Assembly: GCA_033439765.1 (NCBI GenBank)
Contig: JAULSN010000006.1
Location: 2,046,001 to 2,110,000, forward strand
Length of the DNA: 64,000 nt
Direction: 5' to 3'
Source: Lasiosphaeria ovina
Lineage: Eukaryota > Ascomycota > Sordariomycetes > Sordariales > Lasiosphaeriaceae
Shown here: one piece after another, positions 22,217-33,400 of the stretch
How positions within the stretch are numbered: the first letter of the stretch is position 1
How the letters are laid out: the number at the start of each line of letters is the position of its first letter
Program-made: the position numbers and the translations under genes
Notes under the pieces: model-generated
What the model was told of the DNA's origin: nothing
Databases searched by the model: none
What the model saw: only the letters and a program-made list of their open reading frames with translations

Positions 22217-22298
22217 GAATTTATCATACAAGTAGGGTATCGAGGCTGTACCCACCTTGCTCTGTACAGCCTCGATACCCTACTTGTATGATAAATTC
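22217..22298. repeat. Perfect inverted repeat, 35-bp arms
   Basis: Arms at 22217-22251 and 22264-22298 are exact reverse complements around a 12-nt loop (CCACCTTGCTCT). The arms contain TATCATACAAGTAGGGTATC. It lies about 110 bp upstream of the broken HET frame. No transposase or target duplication is visible. Confidence 0.9.
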
Positions 22299-22479
22299 TG
22301 TCTTCATGAACTTCAGACACCACCAACATATATCTTCATCCCGCCACTTCGACCCTTTGGTCTCACAAATCATGAGTTACCTCGCAGTCGTTTTCAACAT
22401 GCTACTGGCCAGCGATATCGTCACTTTGAGACCAGCCCGGATTGCTGGATTTAGCAGGCGGTGTGATGTATAGTTAGTT

Positions 22480-22985
22480 GTAGGGCTTATGTGGTTGCAG
22501 AGCCTCGCCGCCGCCGCCCTCCATGCCCGGCGGCAGGGTTGAGACAGCGTGGTTTCGGTGCCGTTTTCCGTCGTGGTGATAAACTCGACTGAAGGGGGCT
22601 GCGTGAGTGTCAGTGTTGTTGTGCGGATTGCGATGGGTGCTTCGGTATTTGTTATCCGTCTCGAGGGGGTTGCGCTAGTGATGCTGCTGGCGTTGTTGTT
22701 ACGGAGTATCTGAAACCTGTTGTCCTAAATATGGTGGGTCACTCTGGTTGTGGCTGCCGTCCATTGAGTCGACACAACTATTGTTAGCTATAGAACCGTG
22801 ACTATTGTTGGAAGAAGAAACGTGGTTGCAGTGAATTGTCAATTGTGGTTTGAGAAGGAGTGTCAAGTTGCCGGAAGCTCGCCACAAAACCGTCATGTCG
22901 ATAAAAGAGCTCTGAGGAATCAAGGTGACAAATTGGTCTGATTCGGTCGACTTAAAAGTGGTGGCTAAGCAGTTCTTCATCCCGA
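22480..22985 (-). pseudogene. Possible Ser/Thr-rich secreted-protein fragment
   Basis: A minus-strand frame (22980-22699) contains several N-glycosylation-type sites (GNLT, NNSH, NNSC, NQSD). A second frame further down (about 22690-22500) is rich in Thr/Ser/Pro (IRTTTLTLTQPPS, FITTTENGTETTLS). The two need a frame change near 22700, so this may be two exons or a decayed cell-surface glycoprotein gene. No start, signal peptide or family was recognised. Weak support. Confidence 0.25.
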
Positions 22986-23282
22986 ATCTACCTTGTCCGA
23001 TATTAATTCTGCAAGGCTCGCCATCTCCTGGGGATGTGGCCTGTCACTTGAATACACAAGCTTCGTGTCAGCTCAAAGAGTGATTTCCAATCATTCCAGA
23101 CCCAGATCTGACGAGCCAACAGTTTGCTCGTATTCGTTGCCACTTCGCTTGACGGTCCTGATCGGTAGGCACCGGCCGAGATGTCTTCTTATTTCCGGAC
23201 CCACATTCAAGAGCCGCCCAAGCTGACGCGACAGAATTTCGACCGTCAGCTTCATCTGTGCACGGTACAAACACAAAACACA

Positions 23283-24224
23283 ATGAATCGCGATCGCTTG
23301 TCTCGACGGGCGCGATGGCTGCTCTCGGCACTGCTCGTGGCGGCGCTGGGGCCGGCGCCGGCATGGTCCGCCGGTAACGCGACCATGGAACTCGACCTCA
23401 TCTCCCCTGTCGCGGGCAGCCGGTACCGCGTCAACCCAGACACGGGCCTGGCCGTCATCATCGCAGTGCAGAACAAAGCTGTCGGGGACCCGCACAAATG
23501 GAGGTTCGACTGGACGGTCAGCTCGACGACCCGGACGTCCTCGGGGTTATTGACGTTCGCCGACACCGGCAGCATCGGCACGCCGCAGAGCTTCTACCAG
23601 CCCGCGGTCACGGTCCAGGACGGGGACCCGTTCATTGGGGTGTCGCTCACCTTCGTGCCCAGCACCGGCAAGCCCCTGAAGCCCATGCCGCCGGGCGACT
23701 ACGTGTTCGCGTGGACGTTCAGCATCGGGCCGTGGTGCGAGTTCGAAGACCGGTCGCGGACGTACTCCATCTCCTGGCCCATCAACAACGGCTCCTTCCA
23801 GATCACCGTCGCCGACGACGCGCCGTGGCCGGACCTCCAGCCGGCCAACACCTGCGCCTCCGTGGCCGGCCAGGTCAGCTTCGGGCCCACGACCCAGTAT
23901 GCCGCGACGAACCAGGCCACACCCACAACGCTGGCTTGCGTCGAGACGGACGCCGTCACCGAGAAGCCCGACCCGTGCCGCGCTACCGTGGGGAACGCGG
24001 CCGCGGCCAACATCTCGAGCATCATGACGTGGTCTGGCGGGGACTCGGCGGGGTCAGCAACCGCTCCGGGCACAACAACGACTCCTGCGTCAACATTGGC
24101 GCCACCGACGGGGGGTGCTGCCGGCGCAGGGGTGGCAGTGTCGACGCGTCCGAGCTCGGGAGCACGCTTGCCATCCAGCTACGGCCTGGTGGGCTTTTTT
24201 GCTGTGTTATTCTGTGTAATTTGA
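23283..24224 (+). CDS. Secreted GPI-anchored-type protein (DUF7136-like)
   Basis: 313 residues from the ATG at 23283. The open frame extends upstream, but this start places a clear signal peptide at the N terminus: basic RLSRRAR, hydrophobic WLLSALLVAALGP, then a cleavage-type APAWSAG. The mature part begins ELDLISPVAGSRYRVNP, the style of the fungal secreted DUF7136 domain, and contains paired cysteines and several N-glycosylation sites. A Thr/Pro/Ala-rich stalk (TTTTPASTLAPPT) leads to a C-terminal hydrophobic tail after a small-residue site, as in GPI-anchored proteins. Likely role: cell-wall or surface protein; no enzymatic motif is visible. The family assignment is from pattern memory and is moderate only. 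No introns are needed. Confidence 0.75.
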   Translation: MNRDRLSRRARWLLSALLVAALGPAPAWSAGNATMELDLISPVAGSRYRVNPDTGLAVIIAVQNKAVGDPHKWRFDWTVSSTTRTSSGLLTFADTGSIGTPQSFYQPAVTVQDGDPFIGVSLTFVPSTGKPLKPMPPGDYVFAWTFSIGPWCEFEDRSRTYSISWPINNGSFQITVADDAPWPDLQPANTCASVAGQVSFGPTTQYAATNQATPTTLACVETDAVTEKPDPCRATVGNAAAANISSIMTWSGGDSAGSATAPGTTTTPASTLAPPTGGAAGAGVAVSTRPSSGARLPSSYGLVGFFAVLFCVI

Positions 24225-25063
24225 TTTTCTGTGTATTTTAACTTCCCACGCATTCCTCGTCTTGGCTGCCATTCTCTATCTTTTGTATTCGTACACTGAC
24301 AATTAATTATCAATTCTTTTACTTTTTTGGCACCGCAACATGTCCAGTGTGACAAGTTTGTTACGCCCCGAAGCCCATGTTATCCCCAAATGGTGACCAC
24401 TTCTGAGAGACTTCAACTTACGAAATGTAGAGCGATGCCGCGTCAACTTCGCCACCGGGACCCATCCCAGGTTGAATGCAATCGGGCGTGCGCATGCAGT
24501 TGAGAACCTGAAAGTCGTTATCAACCACTCTCAAAACAGACACTTTAGTTCTAGGCAGATGGTTGCTTTGTCACGGCGCATTGCAGACGACATGACTAAC
24601 GCCACTATGCTAGCCCTGTCCAACCACAACAGCCACGCAAGCTTGGCGATATGCGGCATGTCAGCCGCGGAAGATATCTGCGCCGACTCAGGCGCCTTTC
24701 CCGCGCACCATGCTCTCTTTGTCCCGCAAGAGCAGCCCACTCGTGCTCAACGGCTTTTGTCTGTTATCGCCGCCCGGTGTTTACAACTTCACTCGCTTTG
24801 CCGACGGCGTTTGAGACAGCTCGCAGATTCCAGGCTTTCACGTTGTCGTCATTGCCCTGTTGACTGGTCATCCATCCATTGATACCGTAAGGTATTGCTA
24901 ACTTGCGGCTGTATTCTCAGAGCCTTGTGGTAATGACAAATACTTAACATCTCGCCAAGGTCCTCGCTCCCCTTCCAAGCAGACTTGCTTCATCATCTTC
25001 GACTCCGGCCTCCCAGCAGCTCGCAATACCTGAACCACCTCTTGCCATCAACTTGAACTCACC
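24225..25063. other. Intergenic, no supported gene
   Basis: About 840 bp. Short frames on both strands without domains. The last 100 bp, rich in CT and CAACTTGAACTCACC before ATG, look like the leader of the oxidoreductase gene. Confidence 0.5.
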
Positions 25064-26536
25064 ATGGCCACTCAAACCGGCATCACCATCGCGGGGCCCA
25101 ACCAGCCGTACACGGTCGTGGACACCATCCCGCGCCCGACGGTCGGCCCCAAGCAGGCGCTGGTGAAGAGCCTCTACGTGGGCCTTAACCCCGTGTACGT
25201 TCGAACCCCTCCCCTCCTCCCCAGCCCCCACAGACTGCTTGCCAGGGAGAACGGCAGCCACTAACCCAACCCCCACCTCAAACCAACAGCGAGCCCTTCA
25301 TGCAGCACTCGGGGATCCTGATCGCCGAGTTCCCGGCCGTCATCGGCAGCGACACGACGGCCGTGGTGCTCGAGGCCGGCGCCGAGTGCGCCAAGCTGCG
25401 CCGCGGCGACTACGTGTTCGGCTGCGCGCCCGTGGGGCTGAACCGCTTCTCGCCGTTCCAGGAGACGTTCCTCGTCGACGAGGCGTGGGTCTTCAAGAAG
25501 ACCGCGCGCGTCGGCCTCGAGGAGGGCAGCACCGTCGGCGCGGGATCGCTGGTGGGTTTCTTCTGTCTTTGCCTCTGGAGCAATGGAGGGGCGGGAGTGT
25601 GTGCTGATGAGTAACTGGGCAGACGGCCGGCCTTGCGCTTATTGACGGGCTGAAGCTGCAGCTGCCCTCGCCGGGCACGGCCGCGCCGCGCAGGGACTCG
25701 TGGGTCGTCGTCATGGGCGGCAGCGGCACCGTCGGGCAGTACGCCGTGCAGATCGCCAAGCTGTGCGGCTACAAGGTGCTGGCGTCGTCCTCGCCCTCCA
25801 AGGCCGAGGTGGGTTTCATCTCTCAGCATCCGCCGCGCTGTCACGTTTAGGCAGGCAGGCATTCTGTGTTTCGTCGCTAATGTGTGAGGTGGGTTTGTCG
25901 GCGGCGAACAGATCGCCCGCAAGGCCGGCGCCGACGCCACGTTCGACAACCGCGCGCCGCTGGACGAGCAGCTGGGCATCATTGAGCGTGTCACGGGCGG
26001 CGGACAGTTTGGACACGTCGTCGATGCCAGCGCACAGGCATTTGAGCTGTCCATCAAGGCGCTTGAGACCATTGCTCGAGAGGACAAGTTCTTTTCGACT
26101 GTCGATGATTGGTGCGTTTTTCTCTGTTTACAGATTTCTGCTTATTCCCATGTCCATCGTTACGTCTTGTTCCCAGTTCAAGCTATACAGTCTTTCAGTC
26201 TCTCAATTAGCTCGTTGTGCGGTGTCTCAACCGTGACTTTCTGCTAACCAGAACAACTCAACCAGGTCCGAAATGAACGTCTCCGACTCGATCAGCGTCT
26301 ACCGCGTGCAGTTTGGCATGCTGGGCCGTCTCGACCAGCCTCTTGGCCAACACGTCACCGGCGTGATTGCCGAACTGGTGGCCGCCTTCGAGGGCCACAT
26401 CGAGACTGGCGCCATCCGTCCGCTGGACTACCAGCTCGTGCCGGGAGCGGGGTGGGATAGGATCATCGAGAGTATTGCCGATTTGGAAGCCGGCAAGTTT
26501 ACGAAGAAGCCCGTGGTCAAGGTACAAGATGAATGA
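25064..26536 (+). CDS. Medium-chain dehydrogenase/reductase (enoyl-reductase type)
   Basis: Five exons with consistent phases: 25064-25194, 25290-25551, 25623-25808, 25912-26111, 26266-26536; about 349 residues. The N-terminal GroES-like part has PKQALVKSLYVGLNPV and IGSDTTAVVLEAGAE; the Rossmann part has the nucleotide-binding signature VVVMGGSGTVGQYAVQIAKLCGY. Structural-zinc cysteines are absent, as in zinc-independent quinone- or enoyl-reductase members of the MDR superfamily. This subclass includes the stand-alone trans-acting enoyl reductases of fungal polyketide clusters. No polyketide synthase or tailoring gene lies nearby, so a stand-alone reductase of unknown substrate is the safer reading. 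NADPH use is inferred from the family. Confidence 0.9.
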
Positions 26537-26812
26537 GGAGTGGGGACAAAGATTTGCCGCCCTGAGTGGCAGGACTGATATGTACCGAATCACGAGTCAC
26601 TTGAGAAGGTTGATAACGGTGGCTGAGGTCAAGATGATGCACAAGACGATGTTAATTATCACGCAAAGTACTCAATTAATGGGGCAAGGTGTCTTAATTC
26701 GAACGCTTTCCTTGCGCAAAAACGAGAGTTCGTTTTCTTTTATATTAAACCTTCTTCAAACGGCGCCGTTCACGTCTAAGTGACGTACCTTATCCAGACC
26801 AAAAACACGACA

Positions 26813-28423
26813 TCAAACTCCCAAACCCAAGCACATCCGCCGTAGCACCACCGGGCCATACTCGTCGTACGTCTCCTTGGGAATGGCCATGTGCCGGAAC
26901 GTGCCGAGACCGGCGAGCATCGACCCGCCGCGCCAGGCAGAGTGCTGCGCGTCGGGCGGTGCGACGACATTGACCTGTGTTTCCCGAGGCACGGCAGCGT
27001 CCAGCTCCTTACGCAGCCGGTCGCTAAACTCCGGAAGCAGGGTGTTGCCTCCGGCCTGCCGAAGTAGCGAATATCAGAATATGGGACTGCGCAGCTCGGA
27101 ATGCCAGGGCAAAGTATCCAATGGGGGAGACATAACATACCAGCACGATATTCCCCAGCAACTCGCCTCTCAGCTGATGATCCACCCTGGCGACGGCCTC
27201 GAGGACTGCAGCTTGCAGCCCCAGCAGGGGGGTAAACATTGGCTCAGGGGCGCGTGACGCCAGGGTTTCGTCGACGGTTATTGTCTGGCCGTCGGGCAGG
27301 GTGTATAACCTCTCCCCCAGTTCCGACTTTTCTGGGTCATTACCGCTGGCGACGGAGTCAGCGGAAAATCCGAGAGACACGCGGCTCCGCGCGTGCTTAA
27401 TGTCGCGGACGACAGCGAGGTCGTCTTCCCATCTCCCCGTCCCTGCAATTCCGGCCCGGACAGTTCCTGTCCCTGCGGCGACGGGCGGTGAACCAGCACT
27501 GGAACAGAGTAACAGAGACCGCAGGTGGGAGGTGACGTCGCGCCCGGCGAATGCAAACGGGCGCACGGCGTGCGGCAGCGGGAAGCCCGCGTACACGGGC
27601 ACCACGCTGGTCGCGCCGTGGCCCGAGTCGACGACCAGCCCCGTCGTGCGCCCAGACGCGTACAGGGCCAGCGGGGCCGTGGTGGACGAGAAGAGGGCCG
27701 GCACGTCGAAGGTCTCGAACATGATCGTGGCGAATTTTTCTCTTTCGTGGCAGACGGAGTTGATGGTTAGTGGTGCAGGTTGGGACGCTTTAAGCGGATA
27801 TAGATGTATGTGATGGGAGATACCTGTCCCTAGGCGCCCAGCCAGCCGGCTCCGTCATGACGATGGCGTGGTCTTCCGCGTTGGCATGCAACTCGCGGCG
27901 GAAGGTATATGCCCAGAGCGTCTCGAGGCTGTCCCAGTTCGTGACTGTTATATTTTGGAGCGGCGAGACAATGTTGAGCACGGAGCGCTTGGCATCAATA
28001 ACCTCGGGGCCGGTGAAGTTGCTCTTCCAGTTCATCCCGAGCGTGCAAACTCTACCACCAGACAATAAGTTCGAGTTTAAGCATAACATCATTCGCAACA
28101 GAAAGCGGCGGGCGATCACACTTACGGAATGTGTCTCGGATATCCCACAATAGATGCTGAGAATCACTGCAGTCAGCAAAGCGGCGTGCCACTATTAGAC
28201 GATAAATTGCTGGGACCAGCAACGCACCAAACTCGGACGAGGGCCTCGCATCGCCGCCGAACCCTGCTTTCACCGTATAAGATCTACCCGCACGGCGAGA
28301 TGTCAGCCAATAATTTGTGTCCCAACCAGCGCGCGCGACGGAGACGTACCCGGTATCAACCACCAAGACCCGCCCAAACGGCGACGCCTGGCTGTCTGCG
28401 GGAGAAACTCCAGAGGACGACAT
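26813..28423 (-). CDS. Divergent actin-like protein, multi-exon
   Basis: Starts at ATG 28423 and ends at TGA 26815-26813. Exons seen: 28423-28350, 28283-28228, 28166-~28126, an exon within ~28050-27833, ~27738-27140 and ~27050-26813; the third/fourth exon junction is not settled. Actin landmarks in order: VLVVDTG (phosphate 1), VKAGFGGDARP, NWDSLETLWAYTF, VMTEPAGW, REKFATIMFETFDVPA, LYASGRTTGLVVDSG (phosphate 2), AGRDVTSHL, AGGNTLLPEF (adenosine loop), and a C-terminal MCLGLGV in place of actin's KCF. Loop residues differ strongly from conventional actin, and the DNase-loop region is shortened. It is not a standard Arp known to me; filament formation is doubtful. The neighbours give no hint of its job. 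Confidence 0.85.
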
Positions 28424-28903
28424 TATCACGCACCCAGCTCCAAGGTCTGGAGAGTGTTCAATATGTGACGCGGCAACCGTTAGTTATTGACGGCCAAACT
28501 CGGGTGCCTGGGCCATGTCGGCGCAGCAAAGGCACGCCGTCGGACCAAGGCCGAGTGGCGGTGGCTGTGCCAGGCAAGCGTATAAATCGTACGTCTAATA
28601 ATCCCGGGTTGGCTGCTGGGGATCGTAGGCGTGCAGTCAGTGCGACGGCGGGGAAGCCCTCGATTAGCGAGGGGTCGACCTGACCTTGGTTGAGTGGGGT
28701 GGGGGAGGGCAGCTTCATCGTGCGGTGCAGCGTAAGCGGAAAGCATGGAAGGTTTGAGGTTTGGGTCTACGATCAGTCGGTCCACTCCTCGCACGAAAGG
28801 GGCTTCCACGAAATCATGCTGCCTTCCCTCCAAAAGCAATAAAAGTTTTTACACACGAATACGATACGGGTAGTAAGTATACATTGACAGCCCGAGTCCT
28901 TCT
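28424..28903. other. Intergenic, no supported gene
   Basis: About 480 bp between the actin-like gene and the next minus-strand gene. It should contain the actin-like gene's promoter. No convincing frame. Confidence 0.5.
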
Positions 28904-29402
28904 TTAAGCAGCAGGGGTGGCGGCGTCGTAGACGGCCTTTGCAGTTCCGTGTGTCTGCCAGTGATGCGGGCACGTCTCTGCCCACACGTCAGTGCCGCCG
29001 TTGATGCCCAGGCTGAACTTCATGTTCGACGCCGCGCTCCAGTGGATGCCGCCGTCGGCGTCAATCGACCAGCCCGTGCTCGCCGTGGCGCCGGGAGCCA
29101 GCTTGGTCATGTCGCCCGAGTAGCCCGGGAACCCCTTTCCGCCGCACTTGATGACGTCGGCCGTCAGCTCGCACGTGAGAGCCTTGGATATATCCTGCGT
29201 GCCCGCGCCCTTGTCGGCGAGGTAGTATTTGCCCTTGGTCGGGTCGTCGACCAGGAACTTGAACGTCTTGGCCGGGTCGGCCACAGGCGCCGCATTGACG
29301 CTGTGTTTTTGGTCAGTCACTGGTCTGACTCTCCATCTCGGACCGGGGGTTCTCCTACCAGACCGCCAGGAAGGCTGCCGAGAATACGGCCTTGAAAAAC
29401 AT
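28904..29402 (-). CDS. Small secreted protein, effector-like
   Basis: Two exons, 29402-29359 and 29300-28904 (phase 2, GTAGGA donor, CACAG acceptor); about 146 residues. The short first exon encodes a signal peptide (MFFKAVFSAAFLAV) whose cleavage region, near VNAAPVA, lies just after the intron. The mature protein is ~125 residues with three cysteines, Gly/Lys/Asp-rich, including CELTADVIKCGG and ETCPHHW. It has no transmembrane segment or GPI tail. The size and plan fit secreted small proteins of fungi, such as candidate host-interaction effectors or cell-wall proteins. I do not recognise the family. The start is well supported by the signal peptide and the intron phase. Confidence 0.75.
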
Positions 29403-30477
29403 CTTGGACGGTCTTTTGGTCGGACGGGTGCGTGGGGATGGTAATTACTGCGACGACACCGAGGACACCGGTCTCCTTTGAACGAGGGATCCCACTTAAA
29501 TAGCTACGTGGCTTGGCTTGGCTTGGCTGAAGTGCCGGGTATGATTGTAAGTCGTGTTATAGGTAATAAGGGATATAGATTGCCACTCGCCAACTTCATC
29601 CGAGCGTCTGTCGGGTAAAATATGCACGGCTTTGGAAAGTCCCCTATCAAACGCTTGACGGAGTGTCGACGGCTGAAAGACGGCCGCGCCCAAATGCCGG
29701 ATAATCAGAATGCCTCTGGATCGCTCCCGAGCATTCTCGTCTCGGCAGTTCCGACTTTTGTGTTCTGCTTGGCTGTAATCTTACACTTCTCACTGCTTGC
29801 TTACAGGGTAAGGTACTTTCCGGGTTCATGGGTTGGTATCCGGGTTTTGGAATCTTAGCTATTGTTCGCCGAAGTAGGTTGGCTGAGCCCTGATAGCCTC
29901 GAAGACAAAAGCCCGCGGACTTGGAGGTGAGCAGTTTGTAATGTTTAATGTCCACGGTTCTTCCAATACGGCTAGTCGTTGCAGCAATTGCCTCTCTAGA
30001 TTAGCCACCACCGTGCACTTGACGTGTGAAATAGGACAATATGTATGAAAGGAGCGATGATAAAAATAAACAGGTTCTTGAAGTTGTCTTTATTGTTATT
30101 GACGACCTGTTGGCGTTGCATTTTTCTGTAGCCGGAGTGGAAGTAGACAAAGAATATGAATAAACAATACTATCCATGGCCCATCACCGTTGCCGTCGCG
30201 GTTTGCACAAACGAACGCCTGTATATTACCTAATTACTCCTATAGTCTCACCCGAAAATTGTTTCTAGCCAAGTCCGTATTAATTAGTTTTAAAACCTGA
30301 GCAGGAGTGGGGCACACCTGAGCGCCGCTTGAGCCAAGGTGAGTTCAGGGAGTTTGCCTCGGCTATACATAGTAATTACCGTGACCTAAAATGGGCCGTT
30401 GTAAAACCAAAATAACCATCTTATATCTATCAAACCAAATAAATAAACAAATAAGAAAGACCCCAGCGCAGGTGAGG
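29403..30477. other. Intergenic region before the toxin locus
   Basis: About 1.1 kb, increasingly A+T-rich from 29,900 onward (AATAAACA and TTATTGTTATTG tracts). A GGCTTGGCTTGGCTTGGCT short tandem lies at about 29510-29526. No supported gene. The part next to 30478 should hold the 3' end signals of the TcB-TcC gene. Confidence 0.5.
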
Positions 30478-33400
30478 TCACTGGTACGGGTGAGACCTGT
30501 TCCTGCTCGTGCTGGGCTTGTCTTCCCATATCTTCACCCCTCTCGCTTTGATATCAGCGACCTGGCCGGCCGCTAAATCCTTAGGATCCCAATGGTACTC
30601 CTTCCCAGGAGCTCGATTTTTATTATACATTTCCACGATATCGTCAACAGACATATGTTCCTGGTTCAAAAACTCCAGGCGATGCACCGGGACGCGGCCC
30701 GTCTTTATCAAATTTTGCTTGCCCAGCGGGATTAAACTCAACATGTGATCGCCTCCGATATGGAATTGTACGTCTGACATCCCGCCGCGCTTCACCTCTT
30801 GGATCTTGACTGAGCTCTCGCCCTTTGCGGTCTGCGGCCCTACGCAGAATATGGGCGTCAAGGCGCTGCCCGGCTCAAAGGAACGAGTGGCCATCCGGCC
30901 CGTCTTGTCAGTCACGCTGCGGCTGTTTCCGTTGAAGAAATCTATGCAGCCGTGTCCACTGTAGCGTTTGCTGTGGCACGGCTCGAGAGAGATCATCATG
31001 CCGTAGACTTTCATTTTGGTGTAGCCTGTGTTGTAGAAGACGTTCTCCTCGGCGTGGCGTTCGTTTGGGCTGTTTGTCATGTACATTGTTTGGCGAGATT
31101 GGGTCTATATAGGTAGGCGAGGTGGTTAAAAACTTCAACTGTATGGGGGAATAGAGTTTTCCGGCGGGAAATTGAGAGAAACGACAGTCGGGAGGAAAAT
31201 GCTGGACTTCTTCAAGAGAAACGCTAGCAGAGCGGACCATGGGGCCTCAGGCCTCAGGGAAGTAAATGGAACATACCGTAGGATCCTTGTAATTGACAGA
31301 CAGTTGGCATCTGCCACTAGCCTTCCAATGCTTACGTAGCTCCTGGTGTATGAACTTAAACTGTTCGGAAAATCCATTGATTTGCTTCCCTTGACCATCG
31401 CGTAGGTTGAGGGCTTGTCCGCCAATATCCCGGATATCATGATTGCGGTCGCCCAGGTGGATGAGAACAAACTGTTTGAGCCCATCGGGATCAACACTGT
31501 TGACCGGATCGCAGCCTACGTAGCAGTAGACATTCGGTCCATCCGCCGTTCCGCCAGGGTCGGGAGACATCCACCGACCCAGCCAGCAAATGAGATATCG
31601 GTGACCAAAGTAATACAGGCCAGTCTCCTTGTCTCTCTCCTTGGCAGAGAACCTATACCGCTTGTCGAGATTGAGGTTTTTTGTAGCATCGTACGAAGTG
31701 GACCCGTACGGCGTAAACTCCTCCAGCGATATCACATCTCCTACGTCGTTGAGCTCCAGGCTAACCGAGCCGAGATGGTCGGAAACCTGATACCGCACCA
31801 CGGCTGCCTTGAAGCTGCTGCTGCTGCTACCGCTGCCGCCGCCGCCGTCCAATACCCGGTTGGCATCGGCGAGCGCGACCCGGGAATCGCCCGCGTACAC
31901 ATGCCAGGACCACCGCTCCGAGGACACCACATCCTTGTCGTTGGAGAATTTTCGCAACAGCTCGACTTCGGCGTTGTTGATGTATAGGCACTCCTTGCTC
32001 CTGACGGGATTTTTGGTGGATGCAGCATACCGCTCCGTCACCTTTCGCACGCGCTGCCCGCTCGAGTCGTACCTATACCACGTGGTCTCGGGCGTGGTAC
32101 CGGCAGCAGCGGCGACCTGGGTTGCTGAGGCGACAAGGCGGTCAGCGTAGTCATAGCGCAGCAGGGGGAAGCCGCTCATGCTGGTCATGAGGCCGCTAGA
32201 CGCTTCGTATCGGTAGGACGAGGCGGTGGTGCCCACCTTTGTGGAACTCAGGCGGTTGGAGCACTTGGACGGCTCGAGCAGGCTTGGTTCCTGGTAGCTG
32301 TAGATGCGCGTCCACCCCGGGATGGAGTTGTCCTGTAGCTGGTGGGACACGGCGAGGATGTTTCCTTCCGGGGAGTAGGCGTATTCTTCCATGTAGCGGG
32401 CCATCGCTTTCGCATCCGAGGGGCTGGCCTCTCTCGATCCGACTGAAGAGCTGGGGGGGATGGCGACCCAGTTTGTTCCGGTTTGACCGAGATGTTCTCG
32501 ACCCGTGGCGGTGGTTAGGCGACCGGTGCTGTCGTAGGTGAACTGCCTCGATGGCGTTACGACTTTGCCGCGGAAGAAGATATCTTGCCGGCTATGATCG
32601 TCAACCTGTACAATCTTTGTGACGCAGTCTCTAGTATAGCGGAGATCCTGTAGTGTGGTAGTGTCTCGGAGTAACCGTCTGGAGGCTAGTCCGAAAGTTT
32701 TTGGATCATACTCGAATTCGGAGACGGTACGGTTTCCGTATTGAATTCCGACTCTCTGGCCGCGAGCATTATAGTTGATATCCTTGATGATCAACCTCCC
32801 CGTACCAGCCAGGCCCGAACTCCGGACCGACGAGAGCAAACCTCGCTGGTTCCAGGAGTCAGCAATGACGCTGCCGTCGGTTTGTGTTTTGGTCCGTCGC
32901 CGGCCAAGGGCATCGAATGTCGCTGACCAGGTGAAAACATCATCTTCCATTTGGACAGGGAGGCTCCAGTCAACCACATCTTTGTACTCCTTCGAGAGCT
33001 GCTGGGATCCCTCAATCGCGTTGCCTAGGTGGTCGTATGCCTTGTAAGTCACCAAGCCGGCCTGGTCACGAACTTGATACATCTGCCCTATGAGGTTCTT
33101 GCCCCTGGCATCCGTTTGACCTTCACCGTAGACAAACGTCTGTGCCGTGAACTCCGGCGACGCTCCGGCCTTGATTCGATATGCTCTGGGCCGTCGAAGC
33201 TTGTCGTACCAGATGCTGCTCTGAATCCCACGGCTCTTCCACGCGCGTAGTTGGCTTCCTGACACGTCATTGAGAGACCACTCCTCGCCCGTCTCCATGT
33301 TGCTGGAGTAGAGGCAAGTACCGACAAGGTCGTAGTTGGCGACGCTGACCAATCGCACTTCCCTGTCGACCACCCTCTTGACTCTTCGCTGCGCGTCTCT

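Noticed and set aside
23498..24241. A 247-residue Arg/His-rich ORF overlapping the secreted-protein gene
   Set aside because: A shadow frame of the GC-rich DUF7136-like gene, without its signal peptide or domain.
25064..26536. A polyketide cluster trans-enoyl reductase
   Set aside because: No polyketide synthase, regulator or tailoring enzyme is nearby; only the MDR family membership is supported.
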